Positions 12,209 to 22,627 of a stretch of 64,000 nt of DNA are shown here, piece by piece (positions within the stretch are counted from its first letter, which is position 1; the number at the start of each line of letters is the position of its first letter). The stretch is from Bradyrhizobium sp. WSM1417 (lineage in GTDB: Bacteria; Pseudomonadota; Alphaproteobacteria; Rhizobiales; Xanthobacteraceae). Where the stretch lies: the NCBI RefSeq assembly GCF_000515415.1, contig NZ_KI911783.1:1354392-1418391 (forward strand). The letters run 5' to 3'. The notes below the pieces were generated by a model. That model did no database searches. It was not told the origin of the DNA and saw only the letters and a program-made list of their open reading frames with translations. The position numbers were made by a program, and so were the translations under genes.

Positions 12209-13315
12209 ATGCTGAAGTCGATGGGCGCAGTGAAACAGGCGATCCCCGCCGAGATATGCGGGGAGGCGGACGTCGCCATGACTGAGCACGGACCAACGAA
12301 GCAAGCCGCTTCGGGCCGAAAGGTCTTGCCGATCGTGGAGGGCGTCGTGCTGCTCGCGGCGCTGTTCGCGCCGCTAGTGCTGCAGGACTATCTCACGGTG
12401 TTCGCGACGCGTGTGATCATCCTCGCGCTGTTCGCGCTCTCGTTCGATTTGGTGTGGGGCTATGCCGGCATCATGAGCTTCGGCCAGGCGCTGTTTTTCG
12501 GTTCGGCCGGCTATGGCGTGGCGCTGCTCGCGCGGGACCTCGACATCACCAACATCTTCCTGGTGCTGCCCGCGGGCACCATCATCGGGCTCACCTTTGC
12601 GCTGCTGCTGGGCGGCTTCCTGCTGCTGGGACGGCATCCCTCCAGCGTGATCTTCGTCTCCCTGGGCACGCTGACCGGATCCTACGCCGCCGATCGGCTT
12701 GCGCGCGGCTGGTACTATCTCGGTGGCCAGAACGGCATCCCCTCGATCTCCTCGATGACGCTCGGCAGTTACGAGTTCTCGGAAGGGCCGCCGTTCTATT
12801 ATCTCGTGCTTGGCCTGCTCGTCGTGGTCTATCTCCTCTGCCGCTTTCTGGTGCGCTCGCAGTTCGGGTTGGCGCTCGCGGGATTGCGCGAGAACGAGCA
12901 GCGCATCGCCTTTTTCGGCTACAAGGCGCAGCACCTCAAGGCGATCATTTTTGCGATCGGAGGCGCAGTGGCCGGCCTCGCCGGCAGCCTCTACGCCTTC
13001 CACGAAGGTTTCGTCTGGCCCAACATGGTCGGCGTCGTGGTCTCGACCCAAGTGGTGCTCTATGTGCTGTTCGGCGGCTCCGGCACGCTGATCGGCGCCG
13101 TCATCGGTGCCGTCATCGTCGAGGGCGTCAGCTTCTGGCTCTCGGACAATTACCGCGAGGTCTGGCCGATCATTCTTGGCGTGCTGCTCCTGCTGGTGAT
13201 TCTGTTCCGGCCGCTCGGCCTGATCAGCTTCGTGCTCGGCGAGCGCGAGCGGGTCGGCAGCTTTGGTGGCAAATCCAGGAAGACCGGGAAGGAGAAGCGC
13301 AATGCCGCTCCTTGA
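12209..13315 (+). CDS. ABC importer inner-membrane permease, LivM/UrtC type
   Basis: A 368-residue second permease subunit. The family segment LSFDLVWGYAGIMSFGQALFFGSAGY is present (YAGIMSFGQALF core), followed by the ENEQRIAFFGY cytoplasmic loop. About ten membrane helices are visible. An internal ATG at 12278, preceded by GGGGAGG, would remove 23 polar residues and may be the true start. The 3' end overlaps the ATPase gene by 14 bases, indicating translational coupling. Confidence 0.9.
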   Translation: MLKSMGAVKQAIPAEICGEADVAMTEHGPTKQAASGRKVLPIVEGVVLLAALFAPLVLQDYLTVFATRVIILALFALSFDLVWGYAGIMSFGQALFFGSAGYGVALLARDLDITNIFLVLPAGTIIGLTFALLLGGFLLLGRHPSSVIFVSLGTLTGSYAADRLARGWYYLGGQNGIPSISSMTLGSYEFSEGPPFYYLVLGLLVVVYLLCRFLVRSQFGLALAGLRENEQRIAFFGYKAQHLKAIIFAIGGAVAGLAGSLYAFHEGFVWPNMVGVVVSTQVVLYVLFGGSGTLIGAVIGAVIVEGVSFWLSDNYREVWPIILGVLLLLVILFRPLGLISFVLGERERVGSFGGKSRKTGKEKRNAAP

Positions 13316-14036
13316 AGCCACCGGCGTCAAGAAGATCTTCGGTAAGCTCACCGCGCTCGATGGCGCCGCGCTGACCGTCGGCGAGAACGAGTTTCACGGC
13401 CTGATCGGCCCGAACGGCTCCGGCAAGAGCACGCTGATGAAGTGCATTGCGGGCGCCGAGGCGCCCACGCAGGGCAAGGTCTCCTTCGTCAACACCGACA
13501 TCACCGCGTTCACGCCGACCGAGCGTGCCCGCGCCGGCATGAGCCTGAAATTCCAGATCACCAGCGTACTGCCGACGCTGACGCTGTACGACAACATCCT
13601 GCTCGCGCTGCAGGCGCAGTCGTCGCTGTTCGACCTCGTGTTCTCGCGCACGCGCGGGCTCCTGCACGATCAGGTCATGACCATGCTGACGCAGTTCCGC
13701 CTTGCCGACCGCGCTTTCGATGCGGCCGCGGCCCTGTCGCACGGCCAGCAGCAATGGCTGGAGATCGCGATGGCGCTTGCCGGCAAGCCGAAACTTCTGC
13801 TGCTCGACGAGCCCACCGGCGGCATGAGCCTGGAGGAGCGCCGCGTCACCGGCGAACTGTTGCAGCCGATCAAAAAACACTGCTCGCTCGTGATCGTCGA
13901 GCACGACCTCGATTTCATCCGCGACATCTGCGATCGCCTCACCGTGCTCGACCAGGGCAAGGTGCTGGCGTCCGGCACGGTGTCGGAGATCCAGGCCAAC
14001 AAGGCCGTCCAGGAGATCTATTTGCGCCGTGCCTGA
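13302..14036 (+). CDS. ABC importer ATP-binding protein, LivG/UrtD type
   Basis: A 244-residue ATPase. The start at 13302 has a near-perfect GGAAGGAG. Walker A is GPNGSGKST (36-44), the signature is LSHGQQQWLEIAMAL and Walker B is LLLLDEPTGGMS, followed by an H-loop in IVEHDLDFI. LSHGQ in place of LSGGQ is common in UrtD-type ATPases and supports a urea/amide substrate over branched-chain amino acids. Confidence 0.92.
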   Translation: MPLLEATGVKKIFGKLTALDGAALTVGENEFHGLIGPNGSGKSTLMKCIAGAEAPTQGKVSFVNTDITAFTPTERARAGMSLKFQITSVLPTLTLYDNILLALQAQSSLFDLVFSRTRGLLHDQVMTMLTQFRLADRAFDAAAALSHGQQQWLEIAMALAGKPKLLLLDEPTGGMSLEERRVTGELLQPIKKHCSLVIVEHDLDFIRDICDRLTVLDQGKVLASGTVSEIQANKAVQEIYLRRA

Positions 14037-14724
14037 ATTTTTGGACATCAAGCATCTCGACGCCGGCTATGGCCGCAGCCAGGTCCTGTTCGACGTCAAT
14101 CTCGGCATTCCCTGGCGCGGCGGCGTCGCCGTGCTGGGCCGCAACGGCGCCGGCAAGACCACGCTGATGAAGACGATCGTCGGCGAGCTGCCGGCGTGGA
14201 AGGGCGAGGTTGCCTTCGACGGCCGCGACATCAGCCGCCGCGCGACCCAGGAGCGCGTGCGCGCCGGCATCGGCTACGTGCCGCAGGAGCATTCGGTGTT
14301 CGCGCGCCTGTCGGTGCGCGACAATCTCGCGGTCGGCTCGCTCGCGAGCAGAAAAGCTGACGCCGTTGACCACGTGCTGACCATCTTCCCAAAGCTCGGT
14401 CAGCGCCTCGACCAGCCCGCCGGCACGCTTTCCGGCGGCGAGCGCAAGATGCTCGCCATCGGCCGTGCGATGCTGGGCGATCCAAAACTGCTTCTGCTCG
14501 ACGAGCCGACCGAAGGCGTCTGGATCGGCGTGATCGAGGAGATTACCGAGCGCCTGATCGAACTCGCGAAAACCATCGCCGTCATCATCGTCGAGCAGCA
14601 CCTCGACCTCGCACTGCGCGTCGCCGATTACGCCTACGTGCTCGACCGCGGCCGCGTCGCGCTGCAAGGCGAGGCAGGCGAGGTGAGGGGCAATCCGGAG
14701 CTGCTGCGGTATCTGGCACCGTAG
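14029..14724 (+). CDS. ABC importer ATP-binding protein, LivF/UrtE type
   Basis: A 231-residue ATPase with a GTG start that overlaps the preceding gene by 8 bases. Walker A is GRNGAGKTT, the signature LSGGERKML, Walker B LLLLDEPTEGVW and the switch histidine lies in VEQHLDLAL. The phrase DEPTEG with IIVEQ is typical of the UrtE/LivF group. It completes the importer: two permeases, one binding protein and two ATPases. Confidence 0.92.
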   Translation: MPEFLDIKHLDAGYGRSQVLFDVNLGIPWRGGVAVLGRNGAGKTTLMKTIVGELPAWKGEVAFDGRDISRRATQERVRAGIGYVPQEHSVFARLSVRDNLAVGSLASRKADAVDHVLTIFPKLGQRLDQPAGTLSGGERKMLAIGRAMLGDPKLLLLDEPTEGVWIGVIEEITERLIELAKTIAVIIVEQHLDLALRVADYAYVLDRGRVALQGEAGEVRGNPELLRYLAP

Positions 14725-14767
14725 GAGAGCGCGCGTGAAGCGCGTCGCTCTCACACCGAATTCGGCT

Positions 14768-14867
14768 GTCATGCCCCGCGAAGGCGAGGCATCCAGTACG
14801 CCGCAGCTTCTCGATCGATAAGGGGTGCCTCTGGAATACTGGATTCCCCGCCTTCGCGGGGAATGAC
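14768..14867. repeat. Inverted-repeat element, CCAGTACGCCGCAGC family, copy 1
   Basis: The left end reads GTCATGCCCCGCGAAGGCGA and the right end CCCCGCCTTCGCGGGGAATG, with ATCCAGTACGCCGC and TACTGGAT inside. The arms can each fold and can also pair with one another. It follows the transporter operon and may act as a two-way terminator towards the convergent gene. A related copy is at 22628-22744. Confidence 0.8.
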
Positions 14868-14912
14868 GGCGTCAGGCTGGGATGGATCGGAGAGATTAAG
14901 CGGAGCGCCCGC

Positions 14913-16469
14913 TTACTTCACCGCCCCAAACCGGCTGTCGAACGAGTTCGACTGCACCACCGGCGCGGCGCCCATGATCTGGGTCGCTTCACCTGCGCCA
15001 TCCGACACCGACGGCTTCAGCGTAGGGCGGGTCGCCGCGAGGCGGGTGTCGGGCTTCGCTGGTTCGGCGGGCTTGGCGACGGCAACGGCCGGCTTCGGCG
15101 CATCCTTCGCTGCATCCTTGGACTTGTCGTGTCCCGGCACGAACCGGGTCACCGCGGCCTTCAGCCGGGACGCTGCGGTGGGCGGCGTCGTGGACGTCGC
15201 GGCCGGGGCGACGGATGCCGTTGCCTGCGGCGGCGGCGTGGTCGCGGTGGCGTCGGCGTTGCCCATGCCCATCTTGCGGCCGAGGTTGGAGAAGAAGCCG
15301 GATTTCTCAGGCGCAGCTGCGGAGGCGACGCGGGCGTTGGCGGCGGGCGCGCTGACAGCGACGACGGGTTCTTCCTGCGGCGATGGCGCGGCTGCATCGA
15401 GATTCGGCTTCGGCGGATTGACGTGTCCCGGGATCGTGCCCGGCGCCTTCGCCATCGCCAGCATCTGGAGCGTGGTACCTTCGGCGCCCTCCGACAGGCC
15501 AGTCGAACCTTCCGGAATCTTCGCGGCGAAGATCTTGTTCATGCCGCCGTCGATGCCGGTGTTCATGCGCGCAACGGGCGTGCCGCGCGAAACCAGCTTG
15601 CTGTACTCCGCCTGGTCGCGCGCATCCTTCTCGCGCACGGCGCTGGCGATCTCCTCGGGGATCACATAGGCCGGGCACTTTGCGGACGCGTCGAACACCG
15701 GATCGCGCTTGGCGTCGGGCGTCTTCGCCGCGTCGAACACGTATTTCTTCTCGCAGAAATCGACCTTCGGCTCCTGCCGCGTCACCTCGAAATGATCATA
15801 GCCTTCCTTGATCATCTTCCAGAACGGCATGTTCGGATTGTTCCGGTGCTTGGCCATGTTCACCGGAGTCATCTTGAACGGATAGGCTTGCAGCTGGAAC
15901 GCCTTCTGGCCGCCGAAGAAGGATTCGCGTCCGAGCGAATAGATCTCGGCGATCTGCTCGTCCGTCATCGCGTAGCAGCCGCGCGACGAACAATCGCCAT
16001 GCACCATCAGCTGCGAGCCGCTGCGGCCCAAAGCCTTGTCGAACGCGTTCGGATAGCCCGTGTTGAACGACAGATAATACGCCGACTGCGGATTCATCTG
16101 GCCCGGATTGATCGAGTAGAATCCTTCCGGCGCCTGACGGTCGCCTTCGCGCACCTTCGGGCCGAGGTCGCCCGACCAGCGACAGATCGGATAAGTCTTG
16201 AGCAGCGCGAACTGGCCGTTGCGGGTCTGCTTCCAGACCTCGAGCTCGGCCTCCTGCTTGAACAGGCGCACCAGGATCGGTGATTGCAGATCCATGTTCT
16301 TCTCGACCATCGCGGCGAGAAGTTTCGGCGGGACCGGCTGGTTGGCCTTGGCATTGGTCGCAAGCGAAACCTGGTCGGTATCGCAGCCGGCCAGCACAAA
16401 GCTGGCGGCAAGCGCCACCGAAACCAGAAACGCGCGAGCAAGCGAACGAGAAATCAAGATGGACCCCAC
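14913..16469 (-). CDS. L,D-transpeptidase-family lipoprotein (YkuD/YafK-like)
   Basis: About 518 residues. A lipobox LAGC follows a hydrophobic signal. The catalytic segment MVHGDCSSRGCYAMTD matches the H...S.GC pattern of YkuD L,D-transpeptidases that cross-link or modify peptidoglycan. The last 200 residues are Ala/Pro/Lys-rich and probably unstructured. The frame is open to an ATG at 16586, but that extension encodes a GC-rich hairpin and no conserved protein. I prefer the GTG at 16469; a TTG at 16457 is also possible. The gene converges on the transporter operon with a repeat between them. Confidence 0.85.
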   Translation of the reverse strand: MGSILISRSLARAFLVSVALAASFVLAGCDTDQVSLATNAKANQPVPPKLLAAMVEKNMDLQSPILVRLFKQEAELEVWKQTRNGQFALLKTYPICRWSGDLGPKVREGDRQAPEGFYSINPGQMNPQSAYYLSFNTGYPNAFDKALGRSGSQLMVHGDCSSRGCYAMTDEQIAEIYSLGRESFFGGQKAFQLQAYPFKMTPVNMAKHRNNPNMPFWKMIKEGYDHFEVTRQEPKVDFCEKKYVFDAAKTPDAKRDPVFDASAKCPAYVIPEEIASAVREKDARDQAEYSKLVSRGTPVARMNTGIDGGMNKIFAAKIPEGSTGLSEGAEGTTLQMLAMAKAPGTIPGHVNPPKPNLDAAAPSPQEEPVVAVSAPAANARVASAAAPEKSGFFSNLGRKMGMGNADATATTPPPQATASVAPAATSTTPPTAASRLKAAVTRFVPGHDKSKDAAKDAPKPAVAVAKPAEPAKPDTRLAATRPTLKPSVSDGAGEATQIMGAAPVVQSNSFDSRFGAVK

Positions 16470-16970
16470 ACCGTCCAGGGCATCGCGCGCAAACCCCAAT
16501 CTTGAAGCATGATCCGACCGGAGACCCGGACCCGTCGCGACGGGCTTTTTCGCAATCACGCTCCAGCGCTTATGCCCTGAAGCCATTGATTAAAATTCTA
16601 ACCTCTGGGTCATGTGGTCGCAACCCGAACGGGGATCACGAGCCCGTTGGCCCAAAGGCGTGGTCAACGAAGACTTAAACTGGGCTGAAACTTGGGCCTT
16701 CCGGCCAGACCGGTACAGAGATCGCTGATTTGGGCAAAAAAAGGGTTAACGCGGGGTTACCGGGGGCGCTACGGGACGGTTTGGCCGGCCTCAAATTCAG
16801 CGTCGTTCTGGCGAAAGCCAGGACCCATTACCCCAGGGAGGCGTTTGGCGGAGATCAGTCGTTCGGTGCTCCCATCGACCGCAATCGATGGACCTCGCGG
16901 TATGGGTCCTGGCTTTCGCCAGGACGACGGAGGAGGAGTGACGCGTCCGACGGCCCAAAACCCGCCCGAA
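16470..16970. other. Intergenic region between the L,D-transpeptidase gene and accA
   Basis: No gene is seen. It holds the short hairpin CCCGTCGCGACGGG (about 16530-16543), a stretch resembling a decayed GATCATGCT repeat, and one full copy of the GTCGTCCCGG repeat family (16801-16927). Confidence 0.5.
16801..16927. repeat. GTCGTCCCGG inverted-repeat element, variant copy
   Basis: The left arm TCTGGCGAAAGCCAGGACC and the right arm GGTCCTGGCTTTCGCCAGGA replace the usual CCCGGC...GCCGGG. The change is paired on both sides of each small hairpin. The middle contains GATCAGTCGTTCGG and the GACCTCGCGGTATGGGTCC junction seen in other copies. Confidence 0.85.
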
Positions 16971-17933
16971 TCAGCCCAGTTTCCGGCCGATATCGAGGAA
17001 TTTCTGCCGCCGATGCTTGCGGATGGCGTCGCCGTCGAGACCCCGGAGCTCGTCAAAGGCTTTGGCGATGGCGTCGCCCGTGGTGGCGATCATGGCGGCG
17101 GGGTCGCGATGGGCGCCGCCGACCGGCTCCTTCAGGATGCTGTCGATCACGCCGAAGCGGAGCATGTCCTGGGCGGTGATCTTCATGTTGTTGGCGGCTT
17201 CCTGCGCCTTGGAGCCGTCGCGCCAGAGGATCGAGGACGCCGCCTCCGGCGAGATCACGCTGTAGATCGCGTGCTCCAGCATCAGGACCTTGTTGGCCGT
17301 GGTGATGGCAATGGCGCCGCCCGACATGCCCTCGCCGGTGATGATGGCGACGTTCGGCACGGTCAGCGCCATGCAGGCATCGGTCGAGCGCGCGATCGCC
17401 TCGGCCTGGCCGCGCTCTTCCGCGCCGATGCCGGGATAGGCGCCGGCGGAATCGGCGAGCGACAGCACCGGCAGGCCGAACCGCTCGGCCATCTCCATCA
17501 GCCGCACGCATTTGCGATAGCCCTCGGGCCGCGCCATGCCGAAATTATGCTTGATGCGGCTCTCGGTGGAATCGCCCTTTTCCTGGCCCATCACGCAGAT
17601 GGCCTCGCCGCGGAAGCGGCCGAAGCCGGCCACCAGCGCCTCGTCCTCGCCGAACTTGCGGTCGCCGGCGAGCGGGGTGAACTCGGTGATCAGGCCCTTG
17701 ATGAAGTCGTTGAAATGCGGCCGCTGCGGATGCCGCGCGACCAGCGTCTTCTGCCACGGCGTCAGGTTCAGATAGAGGTCGGCCATCGCCTGCGCCGCCT
17801 TGTCCTCGATCCGCCCGATCTCCTCGGCGATATCGCTGCCGGAGGCCGCAAGCGTCCGCAATTCATCGAGCTTGGAATCGAGCTCGGCGACGGGCTTTTC
17901 GAAATCGAGATAGCTGCGCATCTGGTCTGGCAT
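16971..17933 (-). CDS. accA: Acetyl-CoA carboxylase carboxyltransferase subunit alpha
   Basis: A 320-residue subunit that, with AccD, transfers CO2 from biotin to acetyl-CoA for fatty acid synthesis. The start MPDQMRSYLDFEKPV at 17933 matches the family's N terminus, though the frame is open further upstream. Crotonase-like motifs include RHPQRPHFNDFI, GDRKFGEDEALV, GMARPEGYRKC, DSAGAYPGIGAEERGQ and GEGMSGGAIAI. The gene has no accD neighbour here, as is common. Confidence 0.96.
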   Translation of the reverse strand: MPDQMRSYLDFEKPVAELDSKLDELRTLAASGSDIAEEIGRIEDKAAQAMADLYLNLTPWQKTLVARHPQRPHFNDFIKGLITEFTPLAGDRKFGEDEALVAGFGRFRGEAICVMGQEKGDSTESRIKHNFGMARPEGYRKCVRLMEMAERFGLPVLSLADSAGAYPGIGAEERGQAEAIARSTDACMALTVPNVAIITGEGMSGGAIAITTANKVLMLEHAIYSVISPEAASSILWRDGSKAQEAANNMKITAQDMLRFGVIDSILKEPVGGAHRDPAAMIATTGDAIAKAFDELRGLDGDAIRKHRRQKFLDIGRKLG

Positions 17934-18133
17934 CAACTCAATATAGGGAGAACGGGGCGAGGCGGCGAAGCGGATTCGATGTCGCGACAAGAAATGTAGG
18001 TTCGTCAATGATTTGGCCTGTGTGCTCGCTGGGAGCACAGGCCAATCATCGTGAGGCCCCGGCTCTTTCTGCGGAGATGTGGCCGAAGTCAAGGCGGTTT
18101 CGGGCTGCGGCCTGTAGCCGGGCTACAAGAGAC

Positions 18134-19105
<972 letters not shown>

Positions 19106-19122
19106 GCCCGGCAGCCTAGCTG

Positions 19123-19269
19123 CTATTTCTTGAGAAACTTATCCGGCGGGATCGTCACCGTCATTTCCCGCGGCTTGGGATTGACGAAGTTCGCCAGCGC
19201 GAAGACCACGCCATAGACGATGCCGGCGATCACGGCGACGACCGTCAGGAAGCGGAACAGGCTGGGCAT
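19123..19269 (-). CDS. Small single-span membrane protein, 48 residues
   Basis: One membrane helix (about residues 6-28, [22 protein letters not shown]) is followed by a short polar tail, [18 protein letters not shown]. The gene lies 17 bases upstream of xerD on the same strand and may be co-transcribed. The frame is open upstream, with another ATG at 19332. Proteins of this kind are conserved beside xerD in Bradyrhizobium relatives and have sometimes been labelled histidine kinase, which nothing in the sequence supports. Confidence 0.7.
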   Translation of the reverse strand: MPSLFRFLTVVAVIAGIVYGVVFALANFVNPKPREMTVTIPPDKFLKK

Positions 19270-19453
19270 CGGCAGGATCTCGGCGGGGGTCTCGGTCAGG
19301 GGCTTGGCGGGCAAATTAACCAATGAAATCATCCAACACGTTCGCCGTTTCGTGGCAAGAGTCCTCTGGCGAGGGCCCCTGCGGGGTCGTATAGGTGGCC
19401 AAAGGATGCCGCCTTTGGCGGCAGATCGAGCGAGACCCATTCGAGCGAGACAA

Positions 19454-20077
19454 ATGCCCGACGCCGCGTTGCCGATCCAAGCCTCGCCCGAGGCCGACAT
19501 CCTGTCGGCGCTGGGGACGCGCTCGATCGTGCTCGTCGGCATGATGGGGGTGGGCAAATCCACCATCGGCCGCCGCATGGCTCTCCGGCTCAAGCTGCCC
19601 TTCGTCGATGCCGACACCGAGATCGAGGCCGCGGCCGGCATGACCATACCGGAAATCTTCGAGCGCCACGGCGAGCCGCATTTCCGCGACGGCGAGGCCC
19701 GCGTGATCGCGCGTTTGCTCGACGGCGGTCCCATCGTGCTGGCGACCGGCGGCGGCGCCTTCATGCGCGAGGAGACGCGGGGCCGTATCGCGGCGAAGGC
19801 GATCTCGATCTGGCTCAAGGCCGATCACGATGTCATCATGCGCCGCGTGCGCCGGCGCGCCGACCGTCCGCTGCTCCAGACCGCCGATCCCGAAGGAACC
19901 GTGACGCGCCTGCTCACCGAGCGCGAGCCGGTTTACGGCCATGCCGACCTCACCATCGCCTCGCGCGACGTGCCGCACGACAAGATCGTTGAGGAGACCA
20001 TCGAGACGCTACGCGCGCATCTTTGCGGCGAACGGGCGTCCCCGCCACCAGCCGACGTCGCGAGTGCCGCACGATGA
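19454..20077 (+). CDS. aroK: Shikimate kinase
   Basis: A 207-residue kinase that makes shikimate 3-phosphate. The P-loop is GMMGVGKST (29-37), the shikimate-binding acidic motif is DADTEIE and the glycine-rich ATGGGAF and the lid arginines (RRRADRPLL) are all present. The ATG at 19454 gives a short acidic N terminus as in rhizobial AroK; the frame is open upstream. Its stop overlaps the aroB start (ATGA), so the two are translationally coupled. Confidence 0.94.
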   Translation: MPDAALPIQASPEADILSALGTRSIVLVGMMGVGKSTIGRRMALRLKLPFVDADTEIEAAAGMTIPEIFERHGEPHFRDGEARVIARLLDGGPIVLATGGGAFMREETRGRIAAKAISIWLKADHDVIMRRVRRRADRPLLQTADPEGTVTRLLTEREPVYGHADLTIASRDVPHDKIVEETIETLRAHLCGERASPPPADVASAAR

Positions 20078-21222
20078 CCGCGCCTTTGAAACATTCCGAT
20101 CCCGTCAACGTCGAGGTCGCGCTGGAGAATCGCGCCTATGACATCGTCATCGGCCGCGGCGTGCTGGCCTCGCTCGGCGAACGCGTCGCGCGCCTGCGCC
20201 CCGGCGTACGCACCGCGATCGTGACGGATCGCACCGTCGCGAAATACTGGCTCGAACCCGCCGAGGCATCGCTCGCAGCCAGCGGCATTGCGACATCGCG
20301 CATCGTCGTCGAGGAAGGTGAGATCTCGAAGACCTATGCCGGTCTCGAAAAGGTCAGCGAAGCCCTGATCGCCGCGAAGATCGAGCGCAACGATCTCGTC
20401 ATCGCGCTCGGCGGCGGTGTGGTCGGCGATCTCGCCGGCTTTGCGGCGGCGATCCTGCGCCGCGGCGTGGATTTCGTGCAGGTGCCGACCTCGCTGCTGG
20501 CGCAGGTCGATTCCTCCGTCGGCGGCAAGACCGGCATCAACTCGCCGCAGGGCAAGAATCTGCTCGGCGCCTTCCACCAGCCGATGCTGGTGATTGCCGA
20601 CACCGCCGTGCTCGATACGCTGTCGCCGCGGCAATTCCGCGCCGGCTATGCCGAGGTCGCCAAATACGGCGTGCTCGGCGACGAGGCGTTCTTCGCCTGG
20701 CTCGAGAAGAACCATGCCGACATCTCCAAAGGCGGTTCGGCACGCGAGCATGCGATCGCGACCTCCTGCCGCGCCAAGGCCGGCGTCGTCTCGCGCGACG
20801 AGCGCGAGACCGGCGAGCGCGCGCTGCTCAATCTCGGCCATACGTTCGGCCATGCGCTGGAAGCCGCGACCGGCTTCTCCGACCGCCTGTTTCACGGCGA
20901 GGGCGTTTCGATCGGCATGACGCTGGCCGCGCAGTTTTCGGCGAAGCTCGGCATGATCGGCGACGCGGACGCCGCGCGCGTCGAGCGCCACCTCGTTGAG
21001 GCCGGCCTGCCGACGCGCTTACAGGACATCGCGGGCTTCGCGCAGGAGGGGCTTGCCGATGCCGACGCGCTGATGGCGCTGATGGCGCAGGACAAGAAGG
21101 TCGTGCGCGGCAAGCTCACCTTCATTCTGCTGGAGGCTGTGGGACGCGCCGTGATCGCGAAGGATGTCGAACCGGCTCCGGTGCGCGACTTCCTCAAGGA
21201 CAAGCTCGCCCACAAGGCGTGA
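20074..21222 (+). CDS. aroB: 3-dehydroquinate synthase
   Basis: A 382-residue NAD- and metal-dependent cyclase, second step of the shikimate pathway. The NAD-binding GGGVVGDLAGFAAA, the substrate loop PTSLLAQVDSSVGGKTGIN, and the metal ligands in NLGHTFGHALE and FHGEGVSIGM are visible. The start codon overlaps the aroK stop. The aroK-aroB order is common to alphaproteobacteria. Confidence 0.96.
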   Translation: MTAPLKHSDPVNVEVALENRAYDIVIGRGVLASLGERVARLRPGVRTAIVTDRTVAKYWLEPAEASLAASGIATSRIVVEEGEISKTYAGLEKVSEALIAAKIERNDLVIALGGGVVGDLAGFAAAILRRGVDFVQVPTSLLAQVDSSVGGKTGINSPQGKNLLGAFHQPMLVIADTAVLDTLSPRQFRAGYAEVAKYGVLGDEAFFAWLEKNHADISKGGSAREHAIATSCRAKAGVVSRDERETGERALLNLGHTFGHALEAATGFSDRLFHGEGVSIGMTLAAQFSAKLGMIGDADAARVERHLVEAGLPTRLQDIAGFAQEGLADADALMALMAQDKKVVRGKLTFILLEAVGRAVIAKDVEPAPVRDFLKDKLAHKA

Positions 21223-21241
21223 CACGCGGTTGAACGGCGCT

Positions 21242-21296
21242 AAAGCGTTTTCGAGCGAAGTGGGTACCGGTTCGTCAAGAAAACGCGTCAAAACAA
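21242..21296. repeat. Dispersed repeat, copy 2 (GCGTTTTC...AAAACGCGTC family)
   Basis: AAGCGTTTTCGAGCGAAGTG at the left and GAAAACGCGTCAAAACAAAA at the right match copy 1 at 10053-10112. It ends about 17 bases before the ATG of the CorC-like gene, as copy 1 does before a permease gene. Confidence 0.75.
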
Positions 21297-21312
21297 AAAA
21301 CCAGAGTGGTTC

Positions 21313-22617
21313 ATGGATTGGCTCGGATTCACCATCGTCATTCTCTGCCTGCTCGTCTCCGGCTTCTTCGCCGCGAGCGAGACCGCGTTGACCGGCGCCT
21401 CGCGCGCCAGCATGCTGCGGCTCTCCAAGCAGGGTAATCGCGATGCCGACGTGGTCTCGCAGCTGCTCGACATGCGCGAACGCCTGATCGGCGCGCTGCT
21501 GCTCGGCAACAACATCGCCAATATCAGTGCATCTGCGCTGGCCACCAGCATCTTCACGGCCTGGTTCGGTGACGTCGGCGTGCTCTATGCCACCGGCTTG
21601 ATGACCGCACTGGTCGTGATCTTCGCCGAGGTGCTGCCCAAGACCATCGCGATCAACGCGCCCGACCGCATGGCGCTCGCGGTGGCGCGCCCGATGCGGC
21701 TGACGATGTACGTGCTGGGGCCGCTGCTGCGGATCGTGGAAGTCATCGTGCGGCTGTTGATGCGCCTGTTTGGCCTTGCCGGTGAGCATCAGGCGATCCT
21801 GTCGCCGACCGAGCGCCTGCGCGGCGCGGTCGACCTGCTGCATCATGAAGGCAAGTTCGAGAAGCACGACCGCGACATGCTCGGCGGGCTGCTCGATCTG
21901 CGCGAGCTCCAGGTCTCCGACGTCATGATCCATCGCACCGAGATGACGATGATCAACGCCGACCTGCCGCCGGAGGATCTGGTGCGCGAGGTGCTGGCGG
22001 CCGAATACACCCGCATCCCGTTGTGGCGCGAGAAGCCGGAAAACATCATCGGCGTGCTCCACGCCAAGGATTTGCTGCGCGCGATCCGCGCGGCCGACGG
22101 CGAGACCTCGCGCATCGACGTCTCCACCATCGCGCTGCCGCCGTGGTTCGTGCCGGAGATGCGGCCCGTCTCCGAGCAGTTGAAAGCGTTCCGCCGTCGA
22201 AAAACCCATTTCGCGCTGGTCGTCGACGAGTACGGCGAAGTGGAAGGTCTCGTGACGCTGGAAGACATTCTGGAAGAGATCGTCGGCGATATCTCCGACG
22301 AGCACGACGTCGTGGTCGCGGGCGTGCGCGCCCAGCCGGACGGCTCGGTCGTCGTCGACGGCTCGGTGCCGATCCGCGACCTCAACCGCGCCATGGACTG
22401 GCACCTGCCCGACGAAGAGGCAACGACGGTCGCCGGCCTCGTCATTCACGAGGCGCGCTCGATCCCCGACCGCGGCCAGAGTTTCACCTTTCACGGCTTC
22501 CGCTTCCGCGTCCTCCGCCGCGAACGCAACCGCATCACCGCACTCCGTATTTCACCGGTGCCGCGCGAGACGGAAATGGAGGAAGCCAAGCGGCGGCGGG
22601 CGGGGACGTCGTTTTGA
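21313..22617 (+). CDS. CNNM/CorC-type membrane protein (HlyC/CorC family)
   Basis: A 434-residue protein. The N-terminal DUF21/CNNM membrane domain (about 1-190) begins LGFTIVILCLLVSGFFAASETAL (core SGFFAASETA). Two CBS domains follow (about 205-325, including VLHAKDLLRAI and HFALVVDEYGEVEGLVTLEDI), then a CorC/HlyC C-terminal domain. Relatives export magnesium or cobalt or regulate such export. It is read in the direction of aroKB, 90 bases downstream, with a repeat in the gap. Confidence 0.9.
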   Translation: MDWLGFTIVILCLLVSGFFAASETALTGASRASMLRLSKQGNRDADVVSQLLDMRERLIGALLLGNNIANISASALATSIFTAWFGDVGVLYATGLMTALVVIFAEVLPKTIAINAPDRMALAVARPMRLTMYVLGPLLRIVEVIVRLLMRLFGLAGEHQAILSPTERLRGAVDLLHHEGKFEKHDRDMLGGLLDLRELQVSDVMIHRTEMTMINADLPPEDLVREVLAAEYTRIPLWREKPENIIGVLHAKDLLRAIRAADGETSRIDVSTIALPPWFVPEMRPVSEQLKAFRRRKTHFALVVDEYGEVEGLVTLEDILEEIVGDISDEHDVVVAGVRAQPDGSVVVDGSVPIRDLNRAMDWHLPDEEATTVAGLVIHEARSIPDRGQSFTFHGFRFRVLRRERNRITALRISPVPRETEMEEAKRRRAGTSF

Positions 22618-22627
22618 CGCGGTCGCT

